A stretch of 64,000 bases of DNA, taken from positions 1 to 64,000 of the forward strand of contig NZ_QUOK01000004.1 in NCBI RefSeq assembly GCF_003390325.1, written 5' to 3'. The notes under the pieces were generated by a model that saw only the letters and a list, made by a program, of their open reading frames with translations, was not told the origin of the DNA and searched no databases. The stretch is from Rhodohalobacter sp. SW132 (GTDB lineage: Bacteria; Bacteroidota; Rhodothermia; Balneolales; Balneolaceae). Made by a program: the position numbers and the translations under genes. Shown piece by piece: positions 14,817 to 24,081 of this stretch. How positions within the stretch are numbered: the first letter of the stretch is position 1; each line of letters begins with the position of its first letter.

Positions 14817-16363
14817 TTAAATTTTATTCGGAGGGTTCCCATAATCTGGAACAGGTCAGCGGTTCTGAATGCATCTTCCGATCGTAAGCCTGCTACATTT
14901 GGAGCGGCATCCGGAAGAGGACTGTAGTCATATTCAGTGTATGTATAGACTGCAGATTCTTCTTCCCAGCGGGTGTAGAGTCCGCCTATTTCAAAGAATG
15001 TATCCCTGTTGAGGGCGAAACCTGCACCGGCCGAGAATGTGCTCCTGTCATCTATACCATCAACAAATCTCGATGGCTGATACGCATATCCAGCCCTGAT
15101 ATTCACCAGCGGATTTACACGGTAAGATACCCCGCCCTTAAAGTTCCAGATGGCTTCAAACTGGTTGCTGATAAATTCGTTTTCGTCAATCTGATCTTCA
15201 AAAAGCGCATCATCCTCAAAGTCGATCTCAACATTTGCATAGTTCACATATTCCGTCGCCAGGGAAATGGAAAATCCATTGATATTTTCAAAAGCTAATC
15301 CGAGGTTGGTTCTGGAGGGATAGCGTATGGAGTAGGAGAACTGGCCATCCAGCTCATCAACGAACGTCTCATTATTATTAAAGGTGGTTCGGATAGTCGC
15401 ATCGTAGTTCTCATCAACCGAAATACGAGAAGGTAGTGTGTAACTCGCTCCGAGATTTATATTCGGAGTGATTTTATACAAGCCGCCAACCCTGGCCCTG
15501 AATCCGCTGTATCGGCTGCGGATTTCATCAGAAAGAAGAATGTTGTCGATATCGGTATCCGGTTCGCCATCACCACTGGAATCAATTGCCAGGAAATTGT
15601 AATCGTTAAATTCATCAACCTCCTGGAAAACACGGTCGTATGTTGATCTTCCCGCAATGATTCCCACGCTTGCACCCAGCATCAGGTTGGGCTGGAATTC
15701 AGTTGCAATAAACGCCGAATACTCGCCGCCATAACCGCTTTGAATAATTTCACCTTGCTGGCGAATACCGAGAAAATCACCAAACTGATCAAATCCTGTT
15801 CTCAATATTGATTCATCCCAGTCCTCAAATTCATCACCATGATCAATCGCGAAGGTATTAAAAGCGATATCGTTATATGTGTTACCTCGTGATTTAAATT
15901 GATCTGTGATGGTGCTCCGCTCATTTCTTGCATTAAACCCGAGGGCACGATTTGCCGCACTGTGCTGATTATACCCTGCCCCAATTACGAGACTTCCCTG
16001 TGCTGTTGGAAATGAATACACAAATCCAAGATTTGAAAGAGTGGTCTGCCCGTCATTTATAGAACGGGTGTTCCCAAGATAGGTTGCATCTTCATTCACG
16101 GTTCTGTAGGTCAGTCCAAACTCACCAAAACTATTATTCATAAGGGCCACACTTGCAGGATTATCTAAAAATGTTGCAAACCCGGATGCCAGCGCCGTGC
16201 CGGGCATGATCCCTGTAACCGGATTTATAAGCTCTCTTTGATCGCCAAACTGAACGGCTTGATTACTGTATAGAAGCGGATCATTTACATTCTGGGCGAA
16301 TGTAGTCACACTCAAAAATGCGCAGAAAATTCCCAGTAAAGTAATTCTTTTTAAGGCAGACAT
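14813..16363 (-). CDS. FadL/OmpP1-like outer-membrane transport barrel
   Basis: 516 residues with a signal peptide (ITLLGIFCAFLSVTTFAQ). Mature features fit the OmpP1/FadL/TodX group: an early 'GTALASGFATFLDNPASVAL' resembling the NPA plug motif, alternating amphipathic strands such as 'GSLVIGAGYNQHS' and 'PNLMLGASVGIIAGR', 'PNINLGASYTLPSRIS', and late strands 'VNIRAGYAYQPSRF' and 'FSAGAGFALN' ending in the strand TLRIKFN. FadL-type proteins let hydrophobic molecules cross the outer membrane. Identity within the family is not certain and the substrate is unknown. An Asp/Glu-rich insert (about 165-260) may form surface loops. Stands alone, convergent with the usp gene. Confidence 0.7.
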   Translation of the reverse strand: MSALKRITLLGIFCAFLSVTTFAQNVNDPLLYSNQAVQFGDQRELINPVTGIMPGTALASGFATFLDNPASVALMNNSFGEFGLTYRTVNEDATYLGNTRSINDGQTTLSNLGFVYSFPTAQGSLVIGAGYNQHSAANRALGFNARNERSTITDQFKSRGNTYNDIAFNTFAIDHGDEFEDWDESILRTGFDQFGDFLGIRQQGEIIQSGYGGEYSAFIATEFQPNLMLGASVGIIAGRSTYDRVFQEVDEFNDYNFLAIDSSGDGEPDTDIDNILLSDEIRSRYSGFRARVGGLYKITPNINLGASYTLPSRISVDENYDATIRTTFNNNETFVDELDGQFSYSIRYPSRTNLGLAFENINGFSISLATEYVNYANVEIDFEDDALFEDQIDENEFISNQFEAIWNFKGGVSYRVNPLVNIRAGYAYQPSRFVDGIDDRSTFSAGAGFALNRDTFFEIGGLYTRWEEESAVYTYTEYDYSPLPDAAPNVAGLRSEDAFRTADLFQIMGTLRIKFN

Positions 16364-16417
16364 AGTTATTCCGTTCGTATTGGCTGTTAAGAATGAGAGA
16401 GTAAAAAACGTCCGATT

Positions 16418-18043
16418 TTATCTATTCCGGTTATTTGAAGAAGACCGGCTTCTTGTTGATGAACCTGAATTGTTGTTACTGCTTCTGGTTCTCGTCACAG
16501 AACTTCCGCTGCTCCGAGTGTTAGACGATGAACGTACAGTTGTTGATGATGACCCCGAATTTGAAGAAGATCGGGATACGTTTGCGCGGCTCCGGCTGCT
16601 GTTACCTGAGGATGTGGAAGTCCGGACCTGACTACTCGCAACTTCACCAACGGATCTTGCAACAGCCCGGCCAATTCTGCTTAACGTACCTGATGTTGAA
16701 CTTCGATTGACTGATGTGCTGCGACTTACAGAAGAACTCCCTCCTTCCACCGTTCTGATCCTGTTTTGAACAGCGGCTGAGGGTGTCGATGAGGTATTGC
16801 TTCTTGAAAGTGTAGATGTATTTCGTGTAGAAAGCGCAGAACCACTACTCGTGATCGTTCGCGGTTCGCTGTTCTGACTTCGAAGAATGGTTACAGCACT
16901 GGCCTGGGAATCGTCATTTCCTCTTTGCCTTGTATTACTGCTGCCGGAACTTCGGTTATTGTTATTACTGCGCTGAACATTACCACTGCTTCTGTTATTA
17001 TTATTTCCGGATGACCGGTTCACGTTTCCACTTGAGCGATTGTTGTTACCTGAACGATTTACATTTCCGCTGGACCGGTTGTTATTGGAACTGCTTCGAT
17101 TTTGAACATTACCGCTGCTTCGGTTATTGTTGTTGGTGCGTCCAACTGAGCCTCGGTTTGTTGAACTGCCGGTTGAACGATTATTCACCGTACCTGATTC
17201 GGTTCTCGAACGTACCGTATTGCTTCGGCTATTTACTCTTGTAGACGGAGTTGTGCGTTCAATTTGACGAGTTCGGGTTACGCTTCTGATATTTGAACGG
17301 GCATCTGTGCGCTGCGTTTGAATATTACTTCTGCTGGAGGCAGCATTCGTTCCCCGGTTTCTGTTCGAAGCTACACCACCGGATCGCAAACCTGTGGATC
17401 GAATCTGATTACTACGTACAGCCCTTGAACTTGTGTTGTTTATGTATACGTAAGTGTTACCGTAAAATCCGTAGTAAGGTCTGTGACCGTAGTGGTATCC
17501 CCAGGGATAAACCGAATAATAGGGTGAATGGTGTCTGTAAAAACCATGATGGTGATATCCCCATCCCCAGCCGAATGACATTGAAAAGCTGTGCCGGTAC
17601 CTCGGGTAGCTATAATAAATCGGGTAGGGATAATACGCATAGTGGTATGGAGCGTAGTAGAATCGGTCGCTGTACCCGTAATAGTTATTAATTACAGTCG
17701 TTCCGGGTTGAGCAGAGAGAGTAACCCCGTTTTCATTGTACCAGTTTTGAGCTTCATAATCTTTGAAGAAAAAGGATTCAGCATCTTCCCAGCCATCTTC
17801 ATACCCCAACTCATAATCTTCCATGTTAACAATTTGTTCCTCACGCTCGGGGCGATCTGCTCTTGCTGTAGCTGGATCCTGTTGTGAGCGCTGAGGTGCA
17901 GTAGTTGAAACTGTTGAGCGTTCAGGAGATCCGCTTTGTACTCCTTGTGAACGATCTACCGTTTCAAGCTGGGTATAGCACCCTGTGGTTAGTACGCCGG
18001 CTAAGGCTGCAATCAAGACTGTTTTTAAAGTTACTGAGTTCAT
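16418..18043 (-). CDS. low-complexity Ser/Asn/Arg-rich lipoprotein
   Basis: 541 residues from the ATG at 18043 (MNSVTLKTVLIAALAGVLTT), giving a signal peptide ending in a lipobox cysteine (TTGC); the open frame extends 22 codons further but would bury the signal peptide. Order: a Gln/Ser linker; a conserved-looking acidic patch (NMEDYELGYEDGWEDAESFF); a very Tyr/His-rich stretch (about 120-200, with YYYPYP-like runs); then some 330 residues of Ser, Asn, Arg, Thr and Gly, including degenerate repeats of NNNRSSGNV. No enzyme motif. An extended basic, possibly nucleic-acid- or polymer-binding surface protein is an inference. The opposite strand carries long open frames only because of this composition. 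Confidence 0.7.
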   Translation of the reverse strand: MNSVTLKTVLIAALAGVLTTGCYTQLETVDRSQGVQSGSPERSTVSTTAPQRSQQDPATARADRPEREEQIVNMEDYELGYEDGWEDAESFFFKDYEAQNWYNENGVTLSAQPGTTVINNYYGYSDRFYYAPYHYAYYPYPIYYSYPRYRHSFSMSFGWGWGYHHHGFYRHHSPYYSVYPWGYHYGHRPYYGFYGNTYVYINNTSSRAVRSNQIRSTGLRSGGVASNRNRGTNAASSRSNIQTQRTDARSNIRSVTRTRQIERTTPSTRVNSRSNTVRSRTESGTVNNRSTGSSTNRGSVGRTNNNNRSSGNVQNRSSSNNNRSSGNVNRSGNNNRSSGNVNRSSGNNNNRSSGNVQRSNNNNRSSGSSNTRQRGNDDSQASAVTILRSQNSEPRTITSSGSALSTRNTSTLSRSNTSSTPSAAVQNRIRTVEGGSSSVSRSTSVNRSSTSGTLSRIGRAVARSVGEVASSQVRTSTSSGNSSRSRANVSRSSSNSGSSSTTVRSSSNTRSSGSSVTRTRSSNNNSGSSTRSRSSSNNRNR

Positions 18044-18158
18044 ATCTGCCACCGGGAACTTAATTTTGGGGTTTTTCTCTACCTGAAATTTAACCAATAT
18101 CAACCACAAAGTATATCACATAAACATGTGAAGGATCTTCTGAACATCAGGTAATACG

Positions 18159-18791
18159 TCAGATCTCACCTCGAAGCGACTTTGCAATCACTTCCGCTTT
18201 GGAGTTTACGTGCAATTTCTTATAAATGTTCCGTATATGCGCCCGAACGGTATCTATCGAGATATCAAATCGGTCTGCTATAAGCTTATAACTCAAACCA
18301 TCGACCAATCCGTTCACTATATCCTGCTCGCGCGGAGTGAGGTCGCTTTCCGGTTTCTTTTTTTTGCCCGGATCGTTAAAGTGCTGAATCACTTTTCTTG
18401 CAATTTGAGGTGACATTGGGGCTCCGCCTTCTGCCAGGTTTTCGATCGACTCTTTAATTTCGGGCAAAGATGTATGTTTTAACAAATAACCGGATGCACC
18501 GGCCACCAGCGAATCGAATATTTTGTGCGAATCGTGATAAATGGTGAGCATAATGATCTCAATCTCGGGGTATTTTTCCTTGATGATTCCTATCCCTTCA
18601 ATCCCTGACATGCCGGGAAGCTGGATATCCATCAGCATCACATCCGGCCTATCATTCTCATTCAGATATTCAAGCATATCTTCTACCGAATCCATTGCCG
18701 CTTTACAGCTCATGGTTTCCTGCATGTCAAGATATTTCCGGATTAAATCCCTGATTTTTGTGTTATCCTCTACGATTCCAACATTTATCAT
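18159..18791 (-). CDS. LuxR/NarL-type response regulator
   Basis: 210 residues: a receiver domain (about 1-120) with acidic pocket 'GIVEDN', phosphoacceptor Asp55 in 'VMLMDIQLPGMSG', a conserved Thr (MLTIYHD) and Lys (GYLLKHTSLPE), then a linker and a LuxR-type HTH (about 145-205; 'LTPREQDIVNGLVDGLSYKL' and 'DTVRAHIRNIYKKLHVNSKA'). It starts 23 bp after the stop of the histidine kinase on the same strand, so the two form one operon and a cognate pair. Phosphorylation should switch DNA binding. Target promoters are not known; the HisKA_3 kinase class pairs regularly with this regulator class. Confidence 0.95.
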   Translation of the reverse strand: MINVGIVEDNTKIRDLIRKYLDMQETMSCKAAMDSVEDMLEYLNENDRPDVMLMDIQLPGMSGIEGIGIIKEKYPEIEIIMLTIYHDSHKIFDSLVAGASGYLLKHTSLPEIKESIENLAEGGAPMSPQIARKVIQHFNDPGKKKKPESDLTPREQDIVNGLVDGLSYKLIADRFDISIDTVRAHIRNIYKKLHVNSKAEVIAKSLRGEI

Positions 18792-18814
18792 ACCGATCCT
18801 CTTTCTTTATGTAT

Positions 18815-21694
18815 TTATACGGTTCCTTTTACATGAACTGTAAATCCATCGCTATTGTAGATCTGAACATCCGCTCCAATTCGCCTGGAACGCAGTTCGA
18901 TATTTCGCAAACCTTGTCCGCTTTTTCGCTTGCCGTTTGATTGTGTTCCGTTATCGGAAACTTTCAGTTCAAAATTCTTGCCGTTATATACAAACGTTAT
19001 ATCAACCGTATCCGCATTTGAATGTTTTGCGATATTGTTAACGGACTCTTTAAAAATAAGGTAGATATTCTCTTTAACGTGAACCGGAAGGCGATCGTCC
19101 ATTTTAATATTTTCAAAATGATAATGGACATCCGGTGTGCCCGCGCGGAACACGTGATTCACATAATCCTGCATTCTGTCGGTCACATCACCAGCTGTAT
19201 CATTTCTTGCATCAATCGACCAAACGATATCATCCAGGCTTGAAACAATTTTTCTGCTCTGATCACCAAGCTGTTTTAATGTATCCCTCAGCTCATCACT
19301 TACATTTCCTGCGCGCAGAAAGTCGGTTTGGAGGGCTAATTCAGTAAGGGATGATCCCACATCATCATGCAGATCACTTGCTATCTGAACCCGCATTCGC
19401 TCAATATCAACCTGCTTACGCGTTTTAAAGAACCTGTAATAAAAGAAAATCAACCCGATAATGCCTGCTGTAATGAGCACCAAAAACCACCACTGCATCC
19501 ATATCGGGCTTTTGATCAAAAAACTGATGGAGGCTTCATCTGTACTTCGGAATCCATCTGCATTGTACGATCTAACCCTGAAATTATAATTCCCCGGCGG
19601 CAGCGAAGTGTAGCGCACGGTACGCTCACGTGTGGTTTGCCACTCATCTTCCAATCCTTCAAGGCGATATTCATAAAGTATCTGAGCAGGACTCTCAAAA
19701 CTCAATCCGTGAAAACTAACCTGGAAAAAGTTCTGATCATGATTAAACTCTTCCGATTGGTCTGCTTCCATCTGCCTCCCGCTCATCATCACCTCTTCAA
19801 ACTCTATTCCCGGTGGTGTTTCATTAATTCGGACACGATCGGGGAAAAAACGGCTCAGTCCCTCTACGGTTCCCAGCCAGACAGACCCGTCAGATGCAAC
19901 AAATGAGGCGCCGGCATTCAACTCATTTGCAACCAGCCCCTGGTTTTGGTCAAACAATTTAAACGATTTTAAACGCTCCACCCTCGTACGGGCAGAAAAA
20001 AAATCAACGGGATTAAATCTATATAATCCCCGGTTTGTACCCACCCAATACTGTTCTTCCTGATCCTGGAATGAAAAATAAGTAATTGTACCGGACTGAT
20101 TATCTGATATGATTGATCGCACATTTTCACCATCGTAATAGGCCAGGCCGCTGAAGGTAGAAAACCATTTTATTCCGTCAACATCGATATTGATGTGGAT
20201 TACACCATTGTTAGGCAAGCCATCCGCAATTGTCAGATGTTCAAACATTCCATCTTTTAAGACTGCAACACCACCATAGGTAGCAAACCAAAAATCCCCC
20301 TCCTCATCCTTTTTGATATCCATTACGGTATTGTTCAGCAAACCGCTGCTGGTATTAAACTGCTCATACGATTCGCCATCATACCGAATCACTCCGCTGT
20401 TATAGGTGGCTATCCAAAAATCACCAGTGTCTTCATCTTCATACACTTTTCGTATGGTTTGAAAAGGAAATTCACTTTCTGGCAGCGGCGTGAATTCTCC
20501 GTTTTCATAAATTGTCAAACCAGCCCTTGCCCCGATCCATATCCTGTTTTGACTATCTTCAAAAATCGTATACACTTTATTGTCTATAAGACCGTCTGAT
20601 TCACTAAAATGCTCGAACTCTTCACCATCATACCGTAATACTCCGCCTCCGTAGGTTGCTATCCAGATATTTCCAAGTCGATCTTCCTCAAAACCGGTGA
20701 CTACGTTATTTGTAATTCCGGTATCTACATTGTAATTCTGAAAGAGTTCACCAAGAAAAATATTTGCTCCTGCTCCAAGAGTCCCCAGCCAAACATTGCC
20801 TTCCCTGTCAATCATGGTTTCATGTACAATCACCGCATTCAGCCCATCTTCAGTCGTATAGTTTGTAAATGAGTGTCCATCAAAATAGGATGCCCCGGCG
20901 TCTGAGCTGACCCATGCACTGCCTTCGCCTGTTATAGAGACTGAGTTGAGCCTGCACTCATTTAACCCGGCTGCTTCATGAAAAATTTGAAACTCCTCCC
21001 CCTCTTTTTTGATAAGGCCTGCGTTCGAAGCTATCCACAAAACGTCGTCTTGGTCAACGGTCATATCATTCATTGGAACTTCGGGGTAGCCATTTTGCGA
21101 TCGATATTTCCTGAAAGTGTTTCCGTTAAAGCTGAATAGCCCCTCTGATGTGCCAAGCCACAACATACCATCTTGTGTTATAGCAAGTGATCTTACCTGC
21201 ATATTTCGGTATCCGTGCTGATGCGTGATGTTTTCAAATCGCTGCTGTCTGTCGTATCTCCACAATCCGTTTCCTTCGGTGGCTACCCAAATATTTCGGT
21301 TTTCATCTTCAACAATAGACAGAATTACCGATTCATTCACCGAATTAAACTGTTCAGGCGAGTGTATTTCCCCATTCTCATAAAAAGCCAAACCACTGTC
21401 CGTACCAATCCAGATGCGACCCCGATAATCCTGGAAAAGTTCATTTACCCGGTTGTTAGGCAAGCCATGTTCCTGGTAGAATTGAGTAAACCGTACTCCA
21501 TCGAATCGATTCAGCCCAAAACCGGTGCCTAACCAAATGTATCCACTTTCGTCCTGGAGCATACTATGAACAACGGATTCACTCAAGCCATGCTCAATAG
21601 AATAACTGCGAAAAGGGGTCATTTGGGAGTAAAGGGATTCCCCAAAAAAAGTGAGCAACAGAAATAATATGGCAGAAATTGACGCAGTTCTCAT
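18815..21694 (-). CDS. two-component sensor histidine kinase with periplasmic propellers (HisKA_3)
   Basis: 959 residues. A signal sequence (SISAILFLLLTFFGESLYSQ) is followed by about 600 residues of two-component-regulator propeller repeats: recurring 'G.IW.GT..GL..YDG..F..' units such as 'ESGYIWLGTGFGLNRFDG' and 'RGRIWIGTDSGLAFYENG', forming one or two seven-bladed propellers. A Y_Y_Y domain (about 640-715, 'YEYRLEGLEDEW') and one TM (about 722-745) follow. The HisKA_3 domain has the phosphorylated His at about 775 ('IASDLHDDVGSSLTELALQ'), then an HATPase domain with an N-box (FKESVNNIAKHS) and G-box (GQGLRNI). Unlike HTCS proteins it has no fused receiver or AraC domain; the partner is the LuxR-type regulator 23 bp downstream. 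The ligand is unknown. Confidence 0.92.
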   Translation of the reverse strand: MRTASISAILFLLLTFFGESLYSQMTPFRSYSIEHGLSESVVHSMLQDESGYIWLGTGFGLNRFDGVRFTQFYQEHGLPNNRVNELFQDYRGRIWIGTDSGLAFYENGEIHSPEQFNSVNESVILSIVEDENRNIWVATEGNGLWRYDRQQRFENITHQHGYRNMQVRSLAITQDGMLWLGTSEGLFSFNGNTFRKYRSQNGYPEVPMNDMTVDQDDVLWIASNAGLIKKEGEEFQIFHEAAGLNECRLNSVSITGEGSAWVSSDAGASYFDGHSFTNYTTEDGLNAVIVHETMIDREGNVWLGTLGAGANIFLGELFQNYNVDTGITNNVVTGFEEDRLGNIWIATYGGGVLRYDGEEFEHFSESDGLIDNKVYTIFEDSQNRIWIGARAGLTIYENGEFTPLPESEFPFQTIRKVYEDEDTGDFWIATYNSGVIRYDGESYEQFNTSSGLLNNTVMDIKKDEEGDFWFATYGGVAVLKDGMFEHLTIADGLPNNGVIHINIDVDGIKWFSTFSGLAYYDGENVRSIISDNQSGTITYFSFQDQEEQYWVGTNRGLYRFNPVDFFSARTRVERLKSFKLFDQNQGLVANELNAGASFVASDGSVWLGTVEGLSRFFPDRVRINETPPGIEFEEVMMSGRQMEADQSEEFNHDQNFFQVSFHGLSFESPAQILYEYRLEGLEDEWQTTRERTVRYTSLPPGNYNFRVRSYNADGFRSTDEASISFLIKSPIWMQWWFLVLITAGIIGLIFFYYRFFKTRKQVDIERMRVQIASDLHDDVGSSLTELALQTDFLRAGNVSDELRDTLKQLGDQSRKIVSSLDDIVWSIDARNDTAGDVTDRMQDYVNHVFRAGTPDVHYHFENIKMDDRLPVHVKENIYLIFKESVNNIAKHSNADTVDITFVYNGKNFELKVSDNGTQSNGKRKSGQGLRNIELRSRRIGADVQIYNSDGFTVHVKGTV

Positions 21695-21811
21695 CTTCGA
21701 AAGCTAACAACAATTGTTTAAGGTACAAATCGCATATTCATGTTAAGTGTACAATTGACGTCAAGCCCCATTCTCATTTTTTTTAGCGCCAAAAAGATCA
21801 CTTTCCACAAA

Positions 21812-21843
21812 TAAAAAACCCCGCCGTTTCTGGCAGGGTTTAT
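21812..21843 (-). terminator. intrinsic terminator of the sigma factor gene
   Basis: Read on the minus strand, AACCCTGCC - AGAAAC - GGCGGGGTT is followed by a T-run. It lies about 45 bp after the stop of the primary sigma factor gene. Confidence 0.8.
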
Positions 21844-21888
21844 AATATGATCATTCGATAAAAACTACTTCAGAAAAGTAGTAGCTGA

Positions 21889-22743
21889 TTACCCGAGATA
21901 CGCCCGGAGTGCAGCGCTTTTGTTATGATGACGCAATTTCCGGAGTGCTTTCTCTTTAATCTGACGTACTCGTTCGCGAGTCAGGTCAAATCGTTCGCCG
22001 ATCTCTTCAAGTGTGAGTGAATGTTCGCGACCGATACCGAAATAGAGACGAATCACTTCGGCTTCTCTTTTGGTCAGTTTTGAAAGAGCGCGTTCAATTT
22101 CAACCTTCAGAGATTCTCCCATCAGCTCATTATCCGGATCGGGGATCTCTTCATTTTCCAACACATCAAGCAGGCGGTTATCTTCACCTTGCGCAAATGG
22201 TGCATCCATGGAAAGATGTCGACCGGAAATTTTAAGAGTATCGGCAACTTCCGATACGGTCATCTCCAGGCTTTCAGCAAGTTCTGCAGCAGATGGTACT
22301 CGTTCATACTCCTGCTCCAGTTTTGAAAGTTCTTTTCCAATTTTATTTAGTGCGCCAACACGGTTCAGCGGCAGACGAACAATACGGCTCTGCTCGGCAA
22401 GTGCCTGAAGAATGGACTGCCGGATCCACCAAACAGCATATGAAATAAATTTAAAACCACGGGTTTCATCAAACCGTTTTGCCGCTTTAATCAAGCCAAG
22501 GTTTCCTTCGTTAATAAGGTCACCCAGAGATAATCCCTGGTTTTGATACTGCTTGGCTACAGATACAACAAACCGGAGGTTGGCTTTGGTCAGATCTTCA
22601 AGTGCCCTCTGGGAGCCTTTCTGGATCTCTTTGGCTAAGCGAACTTCATCATCAGGTGTGATAAGCTTCTCTTTTCCAATTTCATGAAGGTAGCGATCTA
22701 ATGATTCAGATTCGCGGGTAGAAATTCCTGAACTTTTAGCCAC
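21889..22743 (-). CDS. rpoD: primary-type RNA polymerase sigma factor (RpoD/SigA, short form)
   Basis: 284 residues. It lacks region 1.1 and the non-conserved insert of proteobacterial sigma-70, as is normal for the primary sigma of the Bacteroidetes/Balneolaeota side. Region 1.2 ('[20 protein letters not shown]'), region 2 ('[18 protein letters not shown]' and '[16 protein letters not shown]'), region 3 and region 4 with the HTH ('[20 protein letters not shown]') are complete. It should direct core polymerase to housekeeping promoters. Divergent promoters of this group use TTTG/TAnnTTTG-like elements, which limits promoter calling in the window. Single-gene unit with its own terminator. RpoD is preferred over a stress sigma because all regions are canonical. 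Confidence 0.93.
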   Translation of the reverse strand: MAKSSGISTRESESLDRYLHEIGKEKLITPDDEVRLAKEIQKGSQRALEDLTKANLRFVVSVAKQYQNQGLSLGDLINEGNLGLIKAAKRFDETRGFKFISYAVWWIRQSILQALAEQSRIVRLPLNRVGALNKIGKELSKLEQEYERVPSAAELAESLEMTVSEVADTLKISGRHLSMDAPFAQGEDNRLLDVLENEEIPDPDNELMGESLKVEIERALSKLTKREAEVIRLYFGIGREHSLTLEEIGERFDLTRERVRQIKEKALRKLRHHNKSAALRAYLG

Positions 22744-22898
22744 AATTGATATTATTTAGTTGATTTTACTACGAGAGGATTGTCTCAGCAAATGGGACAC
22801 TCAGTTTTTATACGTTCGAAAGCGCAAATTGTTGCTTATTTGTATAGTTTCTGACAATCAGGAAAGATACGATTTTTCCAGATAAACCGAAAATCCCT

Positions 22899-24062
22899 CT
22901 ACCTGCCAAACGTTCGTCCGGGAAGAGGGTTTGAAATACCAAAAAAGTCGAGTGTAGTAGCAGATACATCAGAAAATGTTTCTCTGATATTCAAACCGCC
23001 TGCAGCACTACCCTGCTGATACACCAGGAGCGGAACAAATTCCCGGGTATGGTCGGTGCTGTCATCTGCCGGATCGTTTCCGTGATCACCAGTTATGATC
23101 AGAAGATCTTCCGGATCCAGTTTTCCAATCAGTGCCGGGATAGCCCTGTCGATCTCTTCAAGCGCTCTGCCATACCCATCCGGATCCTGACGGTGTCCGT
23201 AAATCTGATCCGTATCTATTAAATTTGTAAACACAAAACTACGGTCCATTTTTGCACTTAATAAACTCAGCAGCTGGGACACCCCTTCAGCATTGCTTCT
23301 GGTTTTTCTATATTGAGTAAATCCATTTCCCGCAAACAGATCAGCCACCTTACCGATTGAATAGGTTTTAATTCCATTTTCCTGTAACAAACTGAGCAAG
23401 TTGGGTTCCGGCGGAACGGATGAGAAATCTCTCCTTTGATCGGAAATTCGCTCATACGTTCCCGGAGATCCGGTAAAGGGACGCGCAATCACTCTTCCCA
23501 CTTCAAATTCTCCTACCATAATTTCATTCCGCGCAAGTTCACACCATTCATATAGCACGTCAACCGAAACTACGTCTACATGACAAGCAACCTGGAACAC
23601 GCTGTCTGCCGAGGTATAAACTATCGGCTGACCAGTTTCACAGTGCGCTTCACCATAATCGCGAATTACATCTGTACCGGAGTATGGGGCATTACACAGA
23701 ACACCTTGCACACCGGTCTGCTCACAAAATGCATCAATCACAGATTCCGGGAAACCACTTGGAAACGTTGGAAAAGGACGATCAAGATGAATTCCGGCCA
23801 GCTCCCAATGCCCGGTTGTAGAATCTTTTCCTGCAGATACCTCACGCATTTTCCCCCAGGATGCGAGTGGCTTTTCAACCGGTGGCACCGAAGCGAGCGG
23901 TTTGATATTTCCCAGCCCAAGTTTTGCAAAGTTTGGAAGCTCACATTCGGAAATTTCACTAACATGGCCAAGGGTATCCGCTAAAGAATCACCATATTGG
24001 TCTGCATCTTCCTGTGCTCCAATTCCAAGGCCGTCAATTACCAAAAGTACAACTCGTTTCAT
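22899..24062 (-). CDS. deoB: phosphopentomutase
   Basis: 387 residues, family-typical length. The alkaline-phosphatase-superfamily metal site is visible: Asp9 in 'LLVIDGLGIGAQEDADQYGD' and the late cluster 'LLIITGDHGNDPADDSTDH' for the second Asp and His ligands. The activating threonine lies in 'AGKDSTTGHWELAG'. It interconverts ribose- or deoxyribose-1-phosphate and the 5-phosphates in nucleoside salvage. It lies 19 bp before a GAF/GGDEF-like gene's 3' end (24082), so the two are likely in one transcript, followed after deoB by the sigma factor gene. No nucleoside phosphorylase is in the window. Confidence 0.96.
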   Translation of the reverse strand: MKRVVLLVIDGLGIGAQEDADQYGDSLADTLGHVSEISECELPNFAKLGLGNIKPLASVPPVEKPLASWGKMREVSAGKDSTTGHWELAGIHLDRPFPTFPSGFPESVIDAFCEQTGVQGVLCNAPYSGTDVIRDYGEAHCETGQPIVYTSADSVFQVACHVDVVSVDVLYEWCELARNEIMVGEFEVGRVIARPFTGSPGTYERISDQRRDFSSVPPEPNLLSLLQENGIKTYSIGKVADLFAGNGFTQYRKTRSNAEGVSQLLSLLSAKMDRSFVFTNLIDTDQIYGHRQDPDGYGRALEEIDRAIPALIGKLDPEDLLIITGDHGNDPADDSTDHTREFVPLLVYQQGSAAGGLNIRETFSDVSATTLDFFGISNPLPGRTFGR

Positions 24063-24081
24063 ATTCTGACTTCTGAGATAT

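Noticed and set aside
16380-17887. Several long plus-strand open frames opposite the Ser/Asn/Arg-rich lipoprotein
   Set aside because: They arise from the biased codon composition of the real minus-strand gene, have no start context or recognisable domain, and overlap it entirely.
19022-21532. Plus-strand frames of up to 179 codons opposite the histidine kinase
   Set aside because: Shadow frames of a well-supported 959-residue gene; no independent evidence.
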